Origin: Diphasiastrum complanatum
Taxonomy: Eukaryota > Streptophyta > Lycopodiopsida > Lycopodiales > Lycopodiaceae
DNA: 64,000 nt
Reading direction: 5' to 3'
Assembly: GCA_029204225.1 (NCBI GenBank)
Contig: CM055093.1
Location: forward strand, 455,001-519,000
Position numbers and translations under genes: made by a program. This document shows, in pieces, positions 23,261 to 33,450 of this stretch (position 1 is the first letter of the stretch; every line of letters begins with the position of its first letter). The notes beneath the pieces are model-generated. The model was given only the letters and a program-made list of their open reading frames with translations. It did not search any database and was not told where the DNA came from.

Positions 23261-24475
23261 TGAAAGACGAGGCCGTACTCACCTCTGTTTTGACAAGGGT
23301 AATTGAGAAGGTGCTTTAACTTGAGAAAATGGTGAACGAATTCAGCAAGTACGTAATTTGCTAATAGATGTTTTTATTGTTTTCAAATTCACTTTTTAAA
23401 GTAATCATGTACCTTACCCGTTTTGTTTCTTGCAGTCATAAAATTTTCATGAGAATAAAGGAAGTTATGGTGTGGAGGCTGACCTGTAAAAGCTAGGAGG
23501 AAGCCATAACAAACTATCCTATTTCAAGCTCCCATGATGCCCTTTCGCCATTCAAAAATTTCAAGGTGATAATTAGTTTTGTTTTCTTATTTGTTTACTT
23601 TGGTAGTCTGTCTCAGTAACTAAAGTGATTATTTATGCTTTTTACAGCCAAAGTGGGTGAAGGGTGTGGATGCAATTGATTGTCCGCCAAGTTTTTTAAT
23701 GCATTTTGAGAGGGCCAAACAGGAGCACATGAGAATCGAGATTTGTAGTAACATGTGTCTGAAGAATTTAAAACCTTCATGAATAATGATCCCACAATAA
23801 ACCATGTGTACTATAAAGTCTATGTTGGAAATGTACAAGGGATGGTATCTATCCTGCCGTGGAAGGATTATAGCCTTGCCATTGTTGATATTCCTTATGG
23901 ATTTTGATTGCCAAATTCTATTAATGATGAAAAAGCATTTACATTCAAACATATATCAAAGATGGTTGCAGATTTCAAGGTATTGACGACAGCTCCTTTA
24001 TGGAGATTCATTGTTTTTCACAGTGCTGCACAGATAACATCAATGTTTGCATCTTTAAAAGAGCACAACCATGGAGCTGAAAATATGATGTGGTGATAGT
24101 TTTACTTGATAAAGTTTCGGGAACATTAAATAAATTATTTGCTTACAAATATATTTTTTGAACAAAGGAATATATTTGCGAAGAAAAGAATATAATTTTC
24201 TTATAAATATAAGCTATGCACCAAGGTCGAGGCTTTTGAATTCATTTGAAATGATTAGCATTGGTTACTGTGATGGTCTAGGAAATAAGCATGTAAAGGC
24301 TCATTGCAATGAAGACTGCAGTAATGTCTTCAGTTTTCTTGCCATGACATGCAAGTTGAGGCACATTGAGAGGTCTCACGCTCTTGTCTTGCCAAAAGCC
24401 TCAACGCCTAATAAATATGCTGATGACCTTATTTTCAAACCAAGAAGAATGGCTACTGGATCTATTTGCTGAAAC
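23261..24475 (+). pseudogene. Spliced methyltransferase-like gene, decayed
   Basis: I assemble exons from matching frames: about 23261-23348 (GVKDEAVLTSVLTRVIEKVL), GTACGT donor; 23436-23565 (HKIFMRIKEVMVWRL...ALSPFKNFK), GTGATA donor; 23648 onward (PKWVKGVDAIDCPPSFLMHF), then one frameshift near 23760 and the core YKVYVGNVQGM, LPWKDYSLAIVDIPYGF (D-I-P-Y-G-F at 23887-23904), PLWRFIVFHSAAQ, then 24210-24472 with APRSRLLNSFEMISIGY. Exon joins keep phase. D-I-P-Y-G-F following a hydrophobic strand resembles the (D/N/S)PP(Y/F) catalytic motif of amino-methyltransferases acting on DNA; this is a motif-level inference. At least three stops (TAA, TAG, TGA) and frameshifts show it is dead. It sits between integrase and RT parts of copia elements, so it arrived by insertion or rearrangement. 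Confidence 0.45.
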
Positions 24476-24589
24476 ATGTATAAAAAATTGTCATTACATT
24501 TTTAACATTAATTTATTTTTCAGATATTATTGTGAATATGAGTGATAAGAATGCATCGGTTTATGTAGGTACTACGACATTATGTGCTA
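24476..24589. other. AT-rich spacer
   Basis: Short non-coding link between the methyltransferase-like pseudogene and copia RT sequence. Nothing recognised. Confidence 0.4.
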
Positions 24590-24780
24590 TCAAATCCTGA
24601 AGATATTGTGGAGATCTAGAGGAGGATATCTTCATGAAGCAACCTGAAGGCTATGAAGACCCCGACAACAGACAATATGTTTGTCGATTGTAGAGACGCA
24701 TCTACGGTCTAAAACATGCATCACGGGCCTGGTACAAAAAGCTTGATGGTCTTCTGAAGTATCTAGACTTCAACCCTCAT
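24590..24780 (+). pseudogene. Copia reverse transcriptase middle segment
   Basis: LEEDIFMKQPEGYEDPDNRQYVC (24618-24690), a stop, then RRIYGLKHASRAWYKKLDGLL and YLDFNP. This is the segment just before YVDD. It is interrupted at 24781 by the MITE and continues on its far side at 25152. Confidence 0.8.
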
Positions 24781-25151
24781 TAGAGGAGTTCTAAATCCAA
24801 AAAAGACCCTTTGTAAAGATTCTTTTTATATTATTTCTCAATTTTTTCTTACACATGGACCAATCAAAACACTCAAATTTGAAATCTACGTAATGTAACT
24901 TTTTGAGTCCACATTTTGATTCCACACTAAAAATGGCATAACTTTTTAGTGATAAGTCCGAATTTAGCAAAGTTTGGTGCATTGGAAAGCCCTTGACAAG
25001 GCCTTTCCAATGATATGTTAGATGACTACTTTTGAGCTATGATTAAAAAGTTATGGCAAGTCAAATGTATTAGTGTTATAATATTCTAATAATATAAACT
25101 ACATCTTGCACAAATACTTAAAGGGTCTTTTTGGAGCTCAAAACTTCTCTA
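24781..25151. mobile_element. MITE, copy 1 (TA target duplication)
   Basis: Terminal inverted repeats GAGGAGTTCTAAATCC (from 24783) and the complement of GGAGCTCAAAACTTCTC (to 25149), extended by a further AAAAAGACCCTTT match, are flanked by TA on both sides (24781-24782 and 25150-25151). Length 367 bp without TSD. No ORF. TA duplication fits a Tc1/mariner-type mover. It splits copia RT between residues that are adjacent in the normal protein. A longer relative is at 54927-55732. Confidence 0.8.
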
Positions 25152-26120
25152 ATGACTCAACTAGACTGTAATGTCTACATCAAAAGAATAGAAAAAGATT
25201 TTGTGACACTGACCATTTTCATGGATGATTCGCTGATGATAGGAAATTCCTTGATGTTGATCAAAGACACGAAGAGTCAGATTTTTGAAAGCTACGAAAT
25301 CACAGATCTTGGAGAAGCAACAAAATGCCTAGGGCTGGAGATCAGAAGAGATCAAATAAATGGCAAAATGCACTTGAGTCAATCAGAATATGCCAGAAAA
25401 GTGCTGAAGCAGTACCACATGATGGACTGCAAAGAGAAAGCCACACCAATGATAGCTGGAGCCAAGCTCATAAAACAAGATTGCCCAAAAACAGAAGAGG
25501 AAGAACATAAGATGGCATGTATACCCTACCAGAACTTGTACTTGACAATTTGTACCAGACCAGATCTGGCCTTCTCTCTTTACGCATTGAGCCAATTCTG
25601 TTCCAATTTTGGTCTAGCACATTGGCAAATGGCCAAACGAATCCTACAATATCTGAAGGGTACTTAGAATATTGGACTAACCTACAGAGCTAGAAACAAA
25701 GAGAAAGAATTTGAGCTGCATTACTACAGTGATGCGAGCTAGGCGAGCTGCAAAGATGACAACAAGTCCATTACTGGGGGATGTACAATAGCGTGCGGAA
25801 CTGCAATCAGCTAGATATGCAAAAAGAAAACCCTGGTAGCTCAATCCTCTTGCGAAGCTGAGTATGTTGCAGTCTCGAAAGTGGCGAATGAGGTAGTGTG
25901 ACTGCGGATGATGTTGGAGGCAATCGGGATACCACAAGAGGGGCCAAGCACGATGATGATGGACTCCCAAAGTGCCATCTATCTGTCCCAAGATCCTGTC
26001 TTCCATTCAAAGATGAAACACATTCCTTTGAAGTACCATCACATTCGAGATTTGATCTTGAAAGGAGAGCTGCAGGGCTCCATTCGACTGGAGAGTACAG
26101 TGCACCTTCTAAGGGTGTCT
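25152..26120 (+). pseudogene. Copia reverse transcriptase end and RNase H
   Basis: Continues the RT cut by the MITE: QLDCNVYIKRIEKDF, LTIFMDDSLMIG (catalytic M-D-D in place of the usual V-D-D), DLGEATKCLGLEI, then YLTICTRPDLAFSLYALS and QMAKRILQYLKGT. RNase H follows with YYSDAS-A-S-C-K-D, SSCEAEYVAVS, MDSQSAIYLSQDPVFHSKMKH to about 26060. Internal stops at 25664, 25739, 25813 and 25898 mostly replace Trp. It breaks off near 26070 after HHIRDLILKGEL, before the normal end. Confidence 0.9.
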
Positions 26121-26207
26121 GACATTATATTTACAATTAGATCTAAGTCTTTATGCCGATTAGGCCATGCTTTAGTTCCCGTCACCGTAAAATATGCTGG
26201 GGAGGCC

Positions 26208-26996
26208 CTAGGCTTTGTTTCCGCCCATTGGCCCTGTGGTCCACGACTCGCTGTCGACCTTCTGATGTTGGCATTCCCGGTAAATCCGGATTTTGGAACT
26301 TTTTCTTGATTGATTCTCGACGCACCATAGTGTAGTTTGGCGGGTCGATTCATTCACTTGATATTCATTAGGCGTTTTCGACATCTGGAATCCATTAGAA
26401 GAATCTTCACCAAAATTTTCTAACATCCTCGTTGGACACATTAGATATGGGTGTTCGTACCCACAATCATGGCATAGTGGTACAAAATTGCCTTGTGGCT
26501 TGTTAGGCACTCGGGAATCCTATGGTTCTCTCCACATCCATAACATTTAATGGGAGTTTGAATCTTGTACCTCTAAACTGGTTAGCATAGATCGGTATTA
26601 AGTTGCCATTCGCTCCATCTATAAAATGCATTGGAATAGAGTCCTGTGTTTCCTCCTCAGAAGAGTAGGATTCCTTGGTCACTTCGATTATGTTCAACTA
26701 TTGAACAACTGGTTGTGGATTTCGCACTACTAAGCCTTGGGTTCTAGGGAGAATGGGTGGTAAGGCCAATCTCGACAGTGTTAAGGTAAGGCACCTTGTC
26801 ATTGTGCCAATGGGGCGGGATTTGGTGCTGGCCGGGGACTGCTTGGTACCGTGATTGCTCATATTACAGATGTGGCAATATCGCGAGCCGCTCTAATCTC
26901 TATCTCAACTGCAAGCACTCATTTCCAGTATGGTTGCCAATGCAGTGTGAAGACCAGGTGGATTCTCTCCTTGGATATGCGTGGGTAGATCCTGGT
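26208..26996 (-). pseudogene. Gypsy gag C-terminal part (right-hand half of a split gene)
   Basis: Minus strand. 26697-26503 encodes IPMHFIDGANGNLIPIYANQ and 26510-26208 encodes a knuckle-like CHDCGYEHPYLMC (C-x2-C-x3-H-x4-C), a pattern of retroviral-type gag. It stops at a copia element beginning at 26997; the N-terminal half of the same gag resumes at 31656 on the other side. The left end is cut by the copia RNase H remnant. Confidence 0.65.
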
Positions 26997-27846
26997 TGTT
27001 AGATTTTTTATGCTCAGTCTTAACAAATCGTTCAAGTCGGGTTTTTTAAGGCGCTATCAGATTTTTTAAGGCACTGTCAGGTTTTTTGTCTTTTTTGGCA
27101 CCTTAGGGTTTTTTGTGCCTTAATCGTTTTAAGGCACCTTCGACTTTTTCGCATTGTCGAAAAAAAAAGCGACACTGTCAGGAAAAAGCGACACTGCTGA
27201 GAAAAAGACACTGTCGGATTTTTGAATTTTTTTGCACCTTCGGAAAAAAAACGACACTGTGACTACAATTTATTTTAAAGGCACTGTCGTCTTTTTGCAT
27301 TTCTCTGCCTTCGCTTTAAAGGCACTTTCGGGAGTTTTGCACCTTTGGGATTTACATGCTTTCTCTGTTCAAGGGCACCTTCGCATTTTTCGAAATTTTT
27401 CCAACAGTGGCAGACCGACGTCGCCAACTTATCATCAATCCTAAAAACAGCTGGACCGCTAAATATCCCAAGGGCGGTTACCCAATATGTACATATACAA
27501 AGACTGGTGTAAATAGCATTCAATGCTTGTAAGATATTTTTTGAAGACACTTGTAAATATATACTACTAGCTAAATCAAGCAATGCAAGTGTTTTAAGAT
27601 TATAATCAGAGTTCTTTTATAGGCAGCGTTATTACGCTCAGCAAGCTGAAGTTATCACTTCAAGCCATTGTACTTGCTGTTGATATTAATCAGAGTGCAA
27701 TTTTGTCTCACTATTGTATTGTTCATTTGCGCAATTTTGTATGAATGATTCATCTTGAACATTTTTGCTGCTGTGACTGTTGCATTTCCATTCCTGCACG
27801 CCTATGCTCAAGCTTCCGCTGTCAGTCATCCCCACATTTTACGACA
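26997..27846 (+). repeat. 5' LTR of the complete copia element
   Basis: Contains a long run of diverged units built of GGCACCTTCG, CGACACTGTCG and TTTTTAAGGCAC (27040-27400). It ends with ACGACA just before the PBS. The left end lies after CTGGT. Confidence 0.9.
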
Positions 27847-27858
27847 TGGTATCAGAGC
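27847..27858 (+). promoter_or_regulatory. Primer-binding site, tRNA-Met type
   Basis: TGGTATCAGAGC directly abuts the LTR end, the classic copia minus-strand priming site. Confidence 0.9.
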
Positions 27859-27989
27859 GAGCATTTCAGTAATTTGCATTTCTACTACGGATTATTAGTC
27901 TTGTTTCTACCAAGACGTCTCTCTAGCAAACGCACAGCCAACAGTATTCTGACAATCGTTGTTTCTACCAACGATCTCATTCAACTAGA

Positions 27990-29110
27990 ATGGATCATTA
28001 TCTAGTTCATCTCTCATTGACAAACTTGATGGAGATAACTACCATCTCTGGAAATTCAAGATGAAGGTTATACTACTAGCCAAAGAACTGAGGGACATCG
28101 TTGATGACACAGAGCTCAAACTAGAAGGTGATGCAAACAACTTCACCAAGTGGAGACTGAGAGATGGCAAAGCACTTGCCATGATCACCCTCAACATTAA
28201 GGATACTCAGATCAGCCACATACGTGTTGCTCAGACTACTAAGAATGCATGAGACATCTTAGCAACTCTCTACGATATCAGGGATGTTACTTCTAAGTTA
28301 TACTTGAGGAAGAAATTCTTTACCCTGAGGATGTCTAACGTAGAAAGTATTTTGAGTCATCTCAACACATTCAAAAATCTTATGGAGCAGATGACTACAA
28401 CTGGATTAGTCATAGAAGATTCCGATGCACTCATGACTCTATTATCGAGTCAACATGAAGCCTACGAAAATTGGGTAATGCCAATTTCTACCCAGGAGCA
28501 CCTCACTCTATCAAGAGTAATATCGCTGCTTCTATAAGATGAGATCAGAAGATCGGCCTCCTCAGGCTTAGGATCGGATCCTCAAGCTCTACATTTGAAA
28601 AATCAGAAGTTTAGATCCAAGAGGTCTATACAGTCAAACTATCCTAACAACAAGAGCAACATGCAATGACCTATATCAAACACACCATCAACTTCAAAGT
28701 CTTCATCCTTTCAGCCAAGGCAAAATCTATTCTATAAGTATTATAAGAGGACTGGTCACCTTATCAAGGATTGTAGAACGCTGCAAGACAACAATGAAAG
28801 GAAACAACATTTTCAACAACAAGCAAATGCTGCTTCTACCAGTCACTCGATCCAGCAACAGGAGGAAGATGAAGCTGCCTTCTTGACCAAAGTCGAAGAA
28901 CAACGGGATATTGATTTTTGGTATTTGGACTCAGGTGCATCATAGCACATGACTCACCATCGACAGCGGTTCTATGACTACAAGTCATACACCCATCCTA
29001 CAGTTGTGCAACTTGGAGACAACTTGACTCATACTATCGAGGGTGTGGGAACAGTCAAAGTCGAATTCCAGAAAGGTGATGTAATGTTTTTGTCCAATGT
29101 TCTTACATTC
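27990..29110 (+). pseudogene. Copia gag and protease
   Basis: SLIDKLDGDNYHLWKFKMKV (28010-28066) starts a UBN2-type gag close to the one at 10625-11668. It runs on through IKDTQISHIRVAQTTKNA, a TGA in place of Trp at 28252, LYLRKKFFTLRMS and LLSSQHEAYENWV to 28537, a TAA, a decayed knuckle YKYYKRTGHLIKDC (Cys residues changed to Tyr) near 28735-28780, and protease WYLDSGAS with TAG replacing Trp at 28954. The initiator Met is out of frame with the gag core, so a shift lies near 27992. Confidence 0.85.
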
Positions 29111-29244
29111 CAAATCTAACTAAAAACCTGCTCTCAGTTAGAAAAATCACAGATTTGGGTCAGAGGGTCGAATTCAATAGATAGGGCTGCACTATTTTTG
29201 ACGAATCTAGGAAAGTTATTGCTTTCAGTAGAAGGTGTGGCAGT

Positions 29245-30437
29245 TTGTACAAAATCAATCACTCCTATTCTACAAGTAGTCAACCTCTTTTTGCTTTGAC
29301 TTCTAAATCAACTGAGATGCTTTGGCATATCAGATTAGGCCATTTAAATTCTATTAAGCAAATGTCGAAACAAAATTTAGTACAAGATCTACCCTTCATT
29401 AGCAAATCAAATTCTTCATGTGAAAGTTGTATTTCCAGCAAGCATGCTAGAACTCCAGTCACTTCCGATACAGTTCGCTCTTCTAAAAATTTGTTAGATC
29501 TTGTACACATGGACATTTGTGGGCCTATGCAGACTATTTCCACAGGGGGAGCTGTCTATTTGCTGACTATCATTGATGACTTATCTCGGAGGACTGCAAC
29601 ATATTTCTGAATAACAAATCCGAGACTCTCAAGTTCTTCATGCAGTTCAAGACATCATAAAAAAAATCGACCCAGAGAAGAATCAAAGCTCTACGCTTTG
29701 ATGCAGGGGGAGTATTTATTTCCACCGAGTTCAAAGCCTTCTGCAAGGCCAATCGAATACATCTACAACAATATTCAGCCAGCTACTCACCTCAGTCCAA
29801 TGGTGTACCTAAACGGAAGAATCGGACACTCATCGAAAGTGCCAAGATCATGCTGGCCCATGCCTCTCTTCCAAAGAAATTCTGGGCAGAAGTTGTTACT
29901 ACAGCAGCCTACCTTCAAAATCGATCCATCGCCTTGAATGGTAAGACACCTTATGAGGTGTGGACAAGATCGAAGCTATCACTCACAAATATTCGAGTGT
30001 TTGGATGCATAGCCTACTCACAGATCCCTGCTGATCTAAGTAGGAAACTGGACAACACCAACAAAAGGTCGATCTTCATCAGCTATTCCTCAGACCATCA
30101 GACATACAAGCTTTTCAATCTGGACTCTCAGAAGACCTTCATGAGCATAAATGTCATTTTTGTAGAAGATCAGTTTATCGACCACAATGGGAAAGCTACT
30201 TGCAATTCATATTCTAGAAATGACACCAACAGCTCCGAACAACTCAGGACTGCTCAGAGGATCGACACTGATAGTGACTTCGACAACGAGGCAATCCCTC
30301 AGCAAAACAAATCGCATCAAAGGATCGAAGTTCAACCTAGAAGATTGAACCGATCAAGACAGTCTCCATCCCGATTTATGGGTGATCCGGCCTGCTATTT
30401 TGTGCAGGAATCAAACGTTGTTTTAGAGGCAATGTGA
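29245..30437 (+). pseudogene. Copia pre-integrase and integrase
   Basis: 29245-29610: LWHIRLGHLNSIKQM, C-E-S-C zinc pair, LVHMDICGPMQT, LTIIDDLSRRTATYF. The middle of the core (29611-29850) is frame-shifted, with the second Asp region around FDAGGVFISTEF. 29850-30437: KKFWAEVVTTAAYLQNR, LNGKTPYEVWTRSK, FGCIAYSQIPADLSRK, then a polar tail before RT. The element has no intact frame across this gene. Confidence 0.85.
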
Positions 30438-30703
30438 ACACCTGATGCTGATAAAGAGAAGACCAATGCATCTTTTAACGAGAATGGTTTTATTCCAAAC
30501 TTGACAGACTCGAATTTTTATTTCCAGTCTGTACCGAATCCTTTCATAATCATCACCTTTTATGTAGATGATATGCTACTATTTAGTAACAATTTGAATT
30601 TATTGAAGGATTCAAAATGCATATAAAAGGAGCATCATCTCAGATTTAATGATATGTTAAAACTGAAGTTCAAACCTTTTTCAGGATTCACATTAAGGGG
30701 GCG
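30438..30703 (+). pseudogene. Copia RT/RNase H remnant with large internal deletion
   Basis: Only two scraps remain: ITFYVDDMLLFSNNLN with the YVDD motif (30558-30605) and then, after a stop, KEHHLRFNDMLKLK, which is the very end of copia pol just before the polypurine tract. About 1.5 kb of RT and all of RNase H except its tail are absent, so this copy could not move by itself. Confidence 0.85.
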
Positions 30704-31650
30704 TGTTAGATTTCTTATGCTCAGCCTTAACAAATCGTTCAAGTAATGAGTATCTTGAAAATAGCCGAAGGCCGACAACGTATTTCAAACCTTCACATTT
30801 TTCCAAACTTCGTTTTTTCTTAAAACATTTCTTCGTTTTAAGGCACTATTGCATTTTTTGCACCTTCGAAAAAAATGTGACACTATCGAGTTTTTTAAGG
30901 CACGTGTTGGGTTTTCACCCTTTTTCACACCTTAGGGTTTTTTGTGCCTTAATCGTTTTAAGTCACCTTGGCCTTTTTCACACTTTTGAAAAAATCTGAC
31001 ACTGTCAAGAAAAAGCGACACTGTCGGGTTTTTGCATTTCTTGACACCTTCAGAAAAAATGTGCACTATGACCAAAATCCGTTTTAAAGGCACTGTCGTC
31101 TTTTTGCATTTCTTTGCCTTCGCTTTAAAGGCACCTTCGAGATTTTTCCACCTTTGGGATTTACATGCTTTCTCTGTTCAAGGACATCTTCGCGTTTTTC
31201 AAGTTTTTCCAATAGTGGCAGACCAACGTCGCTAACTTATCATCAACCCTAAAAACAACTGGATCACTAAATATCCCAAGGGTGGTTACCCACTATGTAC
31301 ATATACAAGGACTAGTGTAAATAGCATTCAATGCTTGTAAGATATTTTTTGAAGACACTTGTAGAAATACTACTAGCTGAAACAAGCGATGTAAGTGTTT
31401 TAACATTATAATCAAAGTTCTTCTTTAGCCAATGTTATCATGCTCAACAAGCTGAAGTTATCACTTAAAGCCATTGTACTCACTGTTGATATTAATCAGA
31501 GTGCAATTTTGTCTCACTACTGTATTGTTCATTTGCACAATTTTGTATGAATAATTCATCTTGAATATTTCTGCTGCTAACTGTTGCGTTTCCGTTCTTA
31601 CACGCCTATGCTCAAGCTTCCGCTGCCAGTGATCCCCACATTTTACGACA
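30704..31650 (+). repeat. 3' LTR of the complete copia element
   Basis: Starts TGTTAGATTTCTTATGC after AAGGGGGCG and ends TTTTACGACA before CTGGT. About 100 bp longer than its partner, mainly because of an extra block with GAGTATC...CGAAGGCCGAC (30745-30830) that is also seen in the related LTR at 35388. Confidence 0.9.
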
Positions 31651-31655
31651 CTGGT

Positions 31656-32314
31656 TGCAAGCCCTTCAGCTTCTGATCGACAACTGCAGTAAGGTCAGTG
31701 GTGAGCTTTCTAATCTCCTCATTGCTCTGAATGTGCAACTTCTCTATGGCTAGTATGATGGATCTTGATGGCATTAGTGCAGGTTGCTTGACAAGACACA
31801 TACTTGTCTCTTCGTTATATTTGCTGTCTAATTCCCTTGGGTAGTCCTGCCATAAACCACACAATCTCTTGATCCTTTTGATATAGTCACGTAGGGACTC
31901 GTTTTTCTTATCCATACGGATTTGTCCTTATTGCAGGAAGAGATCTAAAAAGAAGTGGATGGTTTTGAAGTGTGTGATGAATTCAGCCTATAGGATATTC
32001 CAATCGTCTCAATCGTTTTCCATTAGGTACAAATTTAAATTTTCTAACAACTCTTGAGGTCTGTTGTCTCCATAGGCTCTACACAACTGAGTGTAGATCT
32101 ACAGGAATCGTCTCGGTTCTCCCTTTCCATCAAACCTCAAGAGGTCGATCTTAGGGAAGTTCCGACTGTGTGGGGTACAAACGGCCTAGGATTGTCCATC
32201 GGGGGTACATCTACGTCAATGAGTTCATGAAGTATTTTAATAGGTACGTTGACGAATTCCTCAAGGTCAGGAGGATCTAGAATGGATAATCTTGTACCAG
32301 ATCTCAGATGCATA
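31656..32314 (-). pseudogene. Gypsy gag N-terminal part (left-hand half of a split gene)
   Basis: Minus strand from an ATG at about 32312-32314 (MHLRSGTRLSILDPPDLEEF, a typical Athila-like gag start) through FDGKGEPRRF and ELLENLNLYLMEND in decayed frames, to ESLRDYIKRIKRLCGLWQ and KLHIQSNEEIRKL (31643-31915). The frame is cut at 31655 by the copia insertion; its continuation is the fragment at 26208-26996. A leader of about 980 bp separates it from the PBS at 33296. Confidence 0.7.
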
Positions 32315-32589
32315 CAACGGAACGAATGTTGAGGCTATTTATGTCTTTTTTTTTCTTTGTTTTTGGTCTTTTTCTTGTTTTTTACCTCGGATATTTTTGT
32401 AGATATTTTTTATGTTTGGGCGACCAGATGATGGATATGACTGCGGATCAAACCGAAATAATTGTGAACTCATATTAAACAAAAGTCGGATGGATGAAAA
32501 GTGACGTCAATGCAAATCCAAAAGACAATCGAAAAAAACAAAATTAATAAAAATGTAGATGGATTCTGATTGTTAGATACTCAAAAAAA

Positions 32590-33235
32590 ATTTCAATCTT
32601 CACTAATGATGAGTCAGCCAGTGCTGAGTCAGACAGGCGTAAGTCAGAACTTTTTGACTCACTGAACTAGCTACTTCCTATAAATGATGATCAGATCATT
32701 CTGGAAAAGTGTCGAGTCAAATGGAACAAGTGGTGAGTCAGAAAATGTGCGAGTCAGACAGCATGAGTCAAACAAGTTTTAACTCGCCGGTCTGGTATAA
32801 GGTTAGTCAAGTGTTGTACTTGCTACTATATTGATGGCGAGTCAAAATACTTAAAGATCAAAGAGAAATCTTAGTTGGCGAGTTAGAGAAGTGAGTTAGA
32901 GAAAAAGATGAAAAATAAAAAAATGGACAAGAAATTTGAAATTGCAAGTCAGGACGCGAGTCAGACAGTTTGACTCGCGGACCTCCAGAATGGTAGTTCT
33001 GAGGCTACTGGTCACTTTGTGCTGATGACGAGTCAAATGAATGAGTAAAAATGGAAAAAATCAATTTGGTGAGTCAGGAATTTATCGACGAGTCAAAGCG
33101 CGAGTTAGATTTTGACTAGCCGAGATCACAGAACAGAGCCTGAAGTTTGCTCACCCCATTAGAATAGTGGCGAGTCAAAAAGATGAAAAAAAAGTGAAAA
33201 AAGACATGTAGGCAAGTCAAAAACCTATCAAAATA
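32590..33235. repeat. GAGTCA-rich leader region
   Basis: The hexamer GAGTCA or its complement TGACTC/TGACTTGC-like variants occur about twenty times in 650 bp (examples near 32612, 32628, 32660, 32712, 32735, 32750, 32764, 32838, 32948, 32970, 33030, 33072, 33095, 33174). Spacing is irregular. It lies in the 5' leader between PBS and gag of the minus-strand gypsy. No frame is open through it. Confidence 0.7.
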
Positions 33236-33295
33236 CAACAAAAATTAAGCAAAATACAAACAGAAAACCCATCTAAAAAGTAGCTTAGCACCGTC

Positions 33296-33313
33296 TCCCC
33301 GGCAACGGAGCCA
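33296..33313 (-). promoter_or_regulatory. Primer-binding site of gypsy type (TGGCTCCGTTGCCGGGGA)
   Basis: The minus-strand 18-mer differs by one base from TGGCGCCGTTGCCGGGGA, the PBS common in plant Athila/Tat gypsy elements. It is separated by an A/T run from CCACA, the presumed LTR end, on the right. Confidence 0.85.
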
Positions 33314-33321
33314 AAAAAAAT

Positions 33322-33450
33322 TGTGGACCCTTTCCGTGCCTCCCTAATCAGTGCAATCAAGAGGGCAAGGAAGGGGTTTGGATCTCCAACCGGGTGAGTA
33401 TCGTTGTAGTACGAGCTTCGATCCAATGAGAAGGTAAGAAGCCTAGACAT
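33322..33450 (-). mobile_element. Truncated 5' LTR of the minus-strand gypsy
   Basis: Begins TGTGGACCC on the plus strand next to the PBS. Only ~120 bp remain before plus-strand gypsy pol sequence takes over; the exact junction is unclear. Confidence 0.45.

Larger units (their letters stand above)
26997..31650 (+). mobile_element. Complete Ty1/copia element with LTRs and 5-bp target duplication
   Basis: Two LTRs in direct orientation (26997-27846 and 30704-31650), both TGTTAGATTT...TTTTACGACA, flanked by the same 5 bp CTGGT (26992-26996 and 31651-31655). A tRNA-Met PBS (TGGTATCAGAGC, 27847-27858) follows the left LTR and a polypurine tract (AAGGGGGCG) precedes the right one. Inside are gag, protease, integrase and a shortened RT. 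The two LTRs differ by length (850 and 947 bp) and substitutions, so insertion is old. The host sequence is a gypsy gag on the opposite strand. Confidence 0.95.

Noticed and set aside
26153-26353. Short plus/minus ORFs around a GGCCCTGTGGTCCACGACTCG segment
   Set aside because: No domain; they overlap the gypsy gag remnant and the copia end.
32590-33235. CRISPR-like or direct-repeat array
   Set aside because: Repeats are 6-9 bp with irregular spacing in a plant retrotransposon leader; no spacer-repeat regularity.
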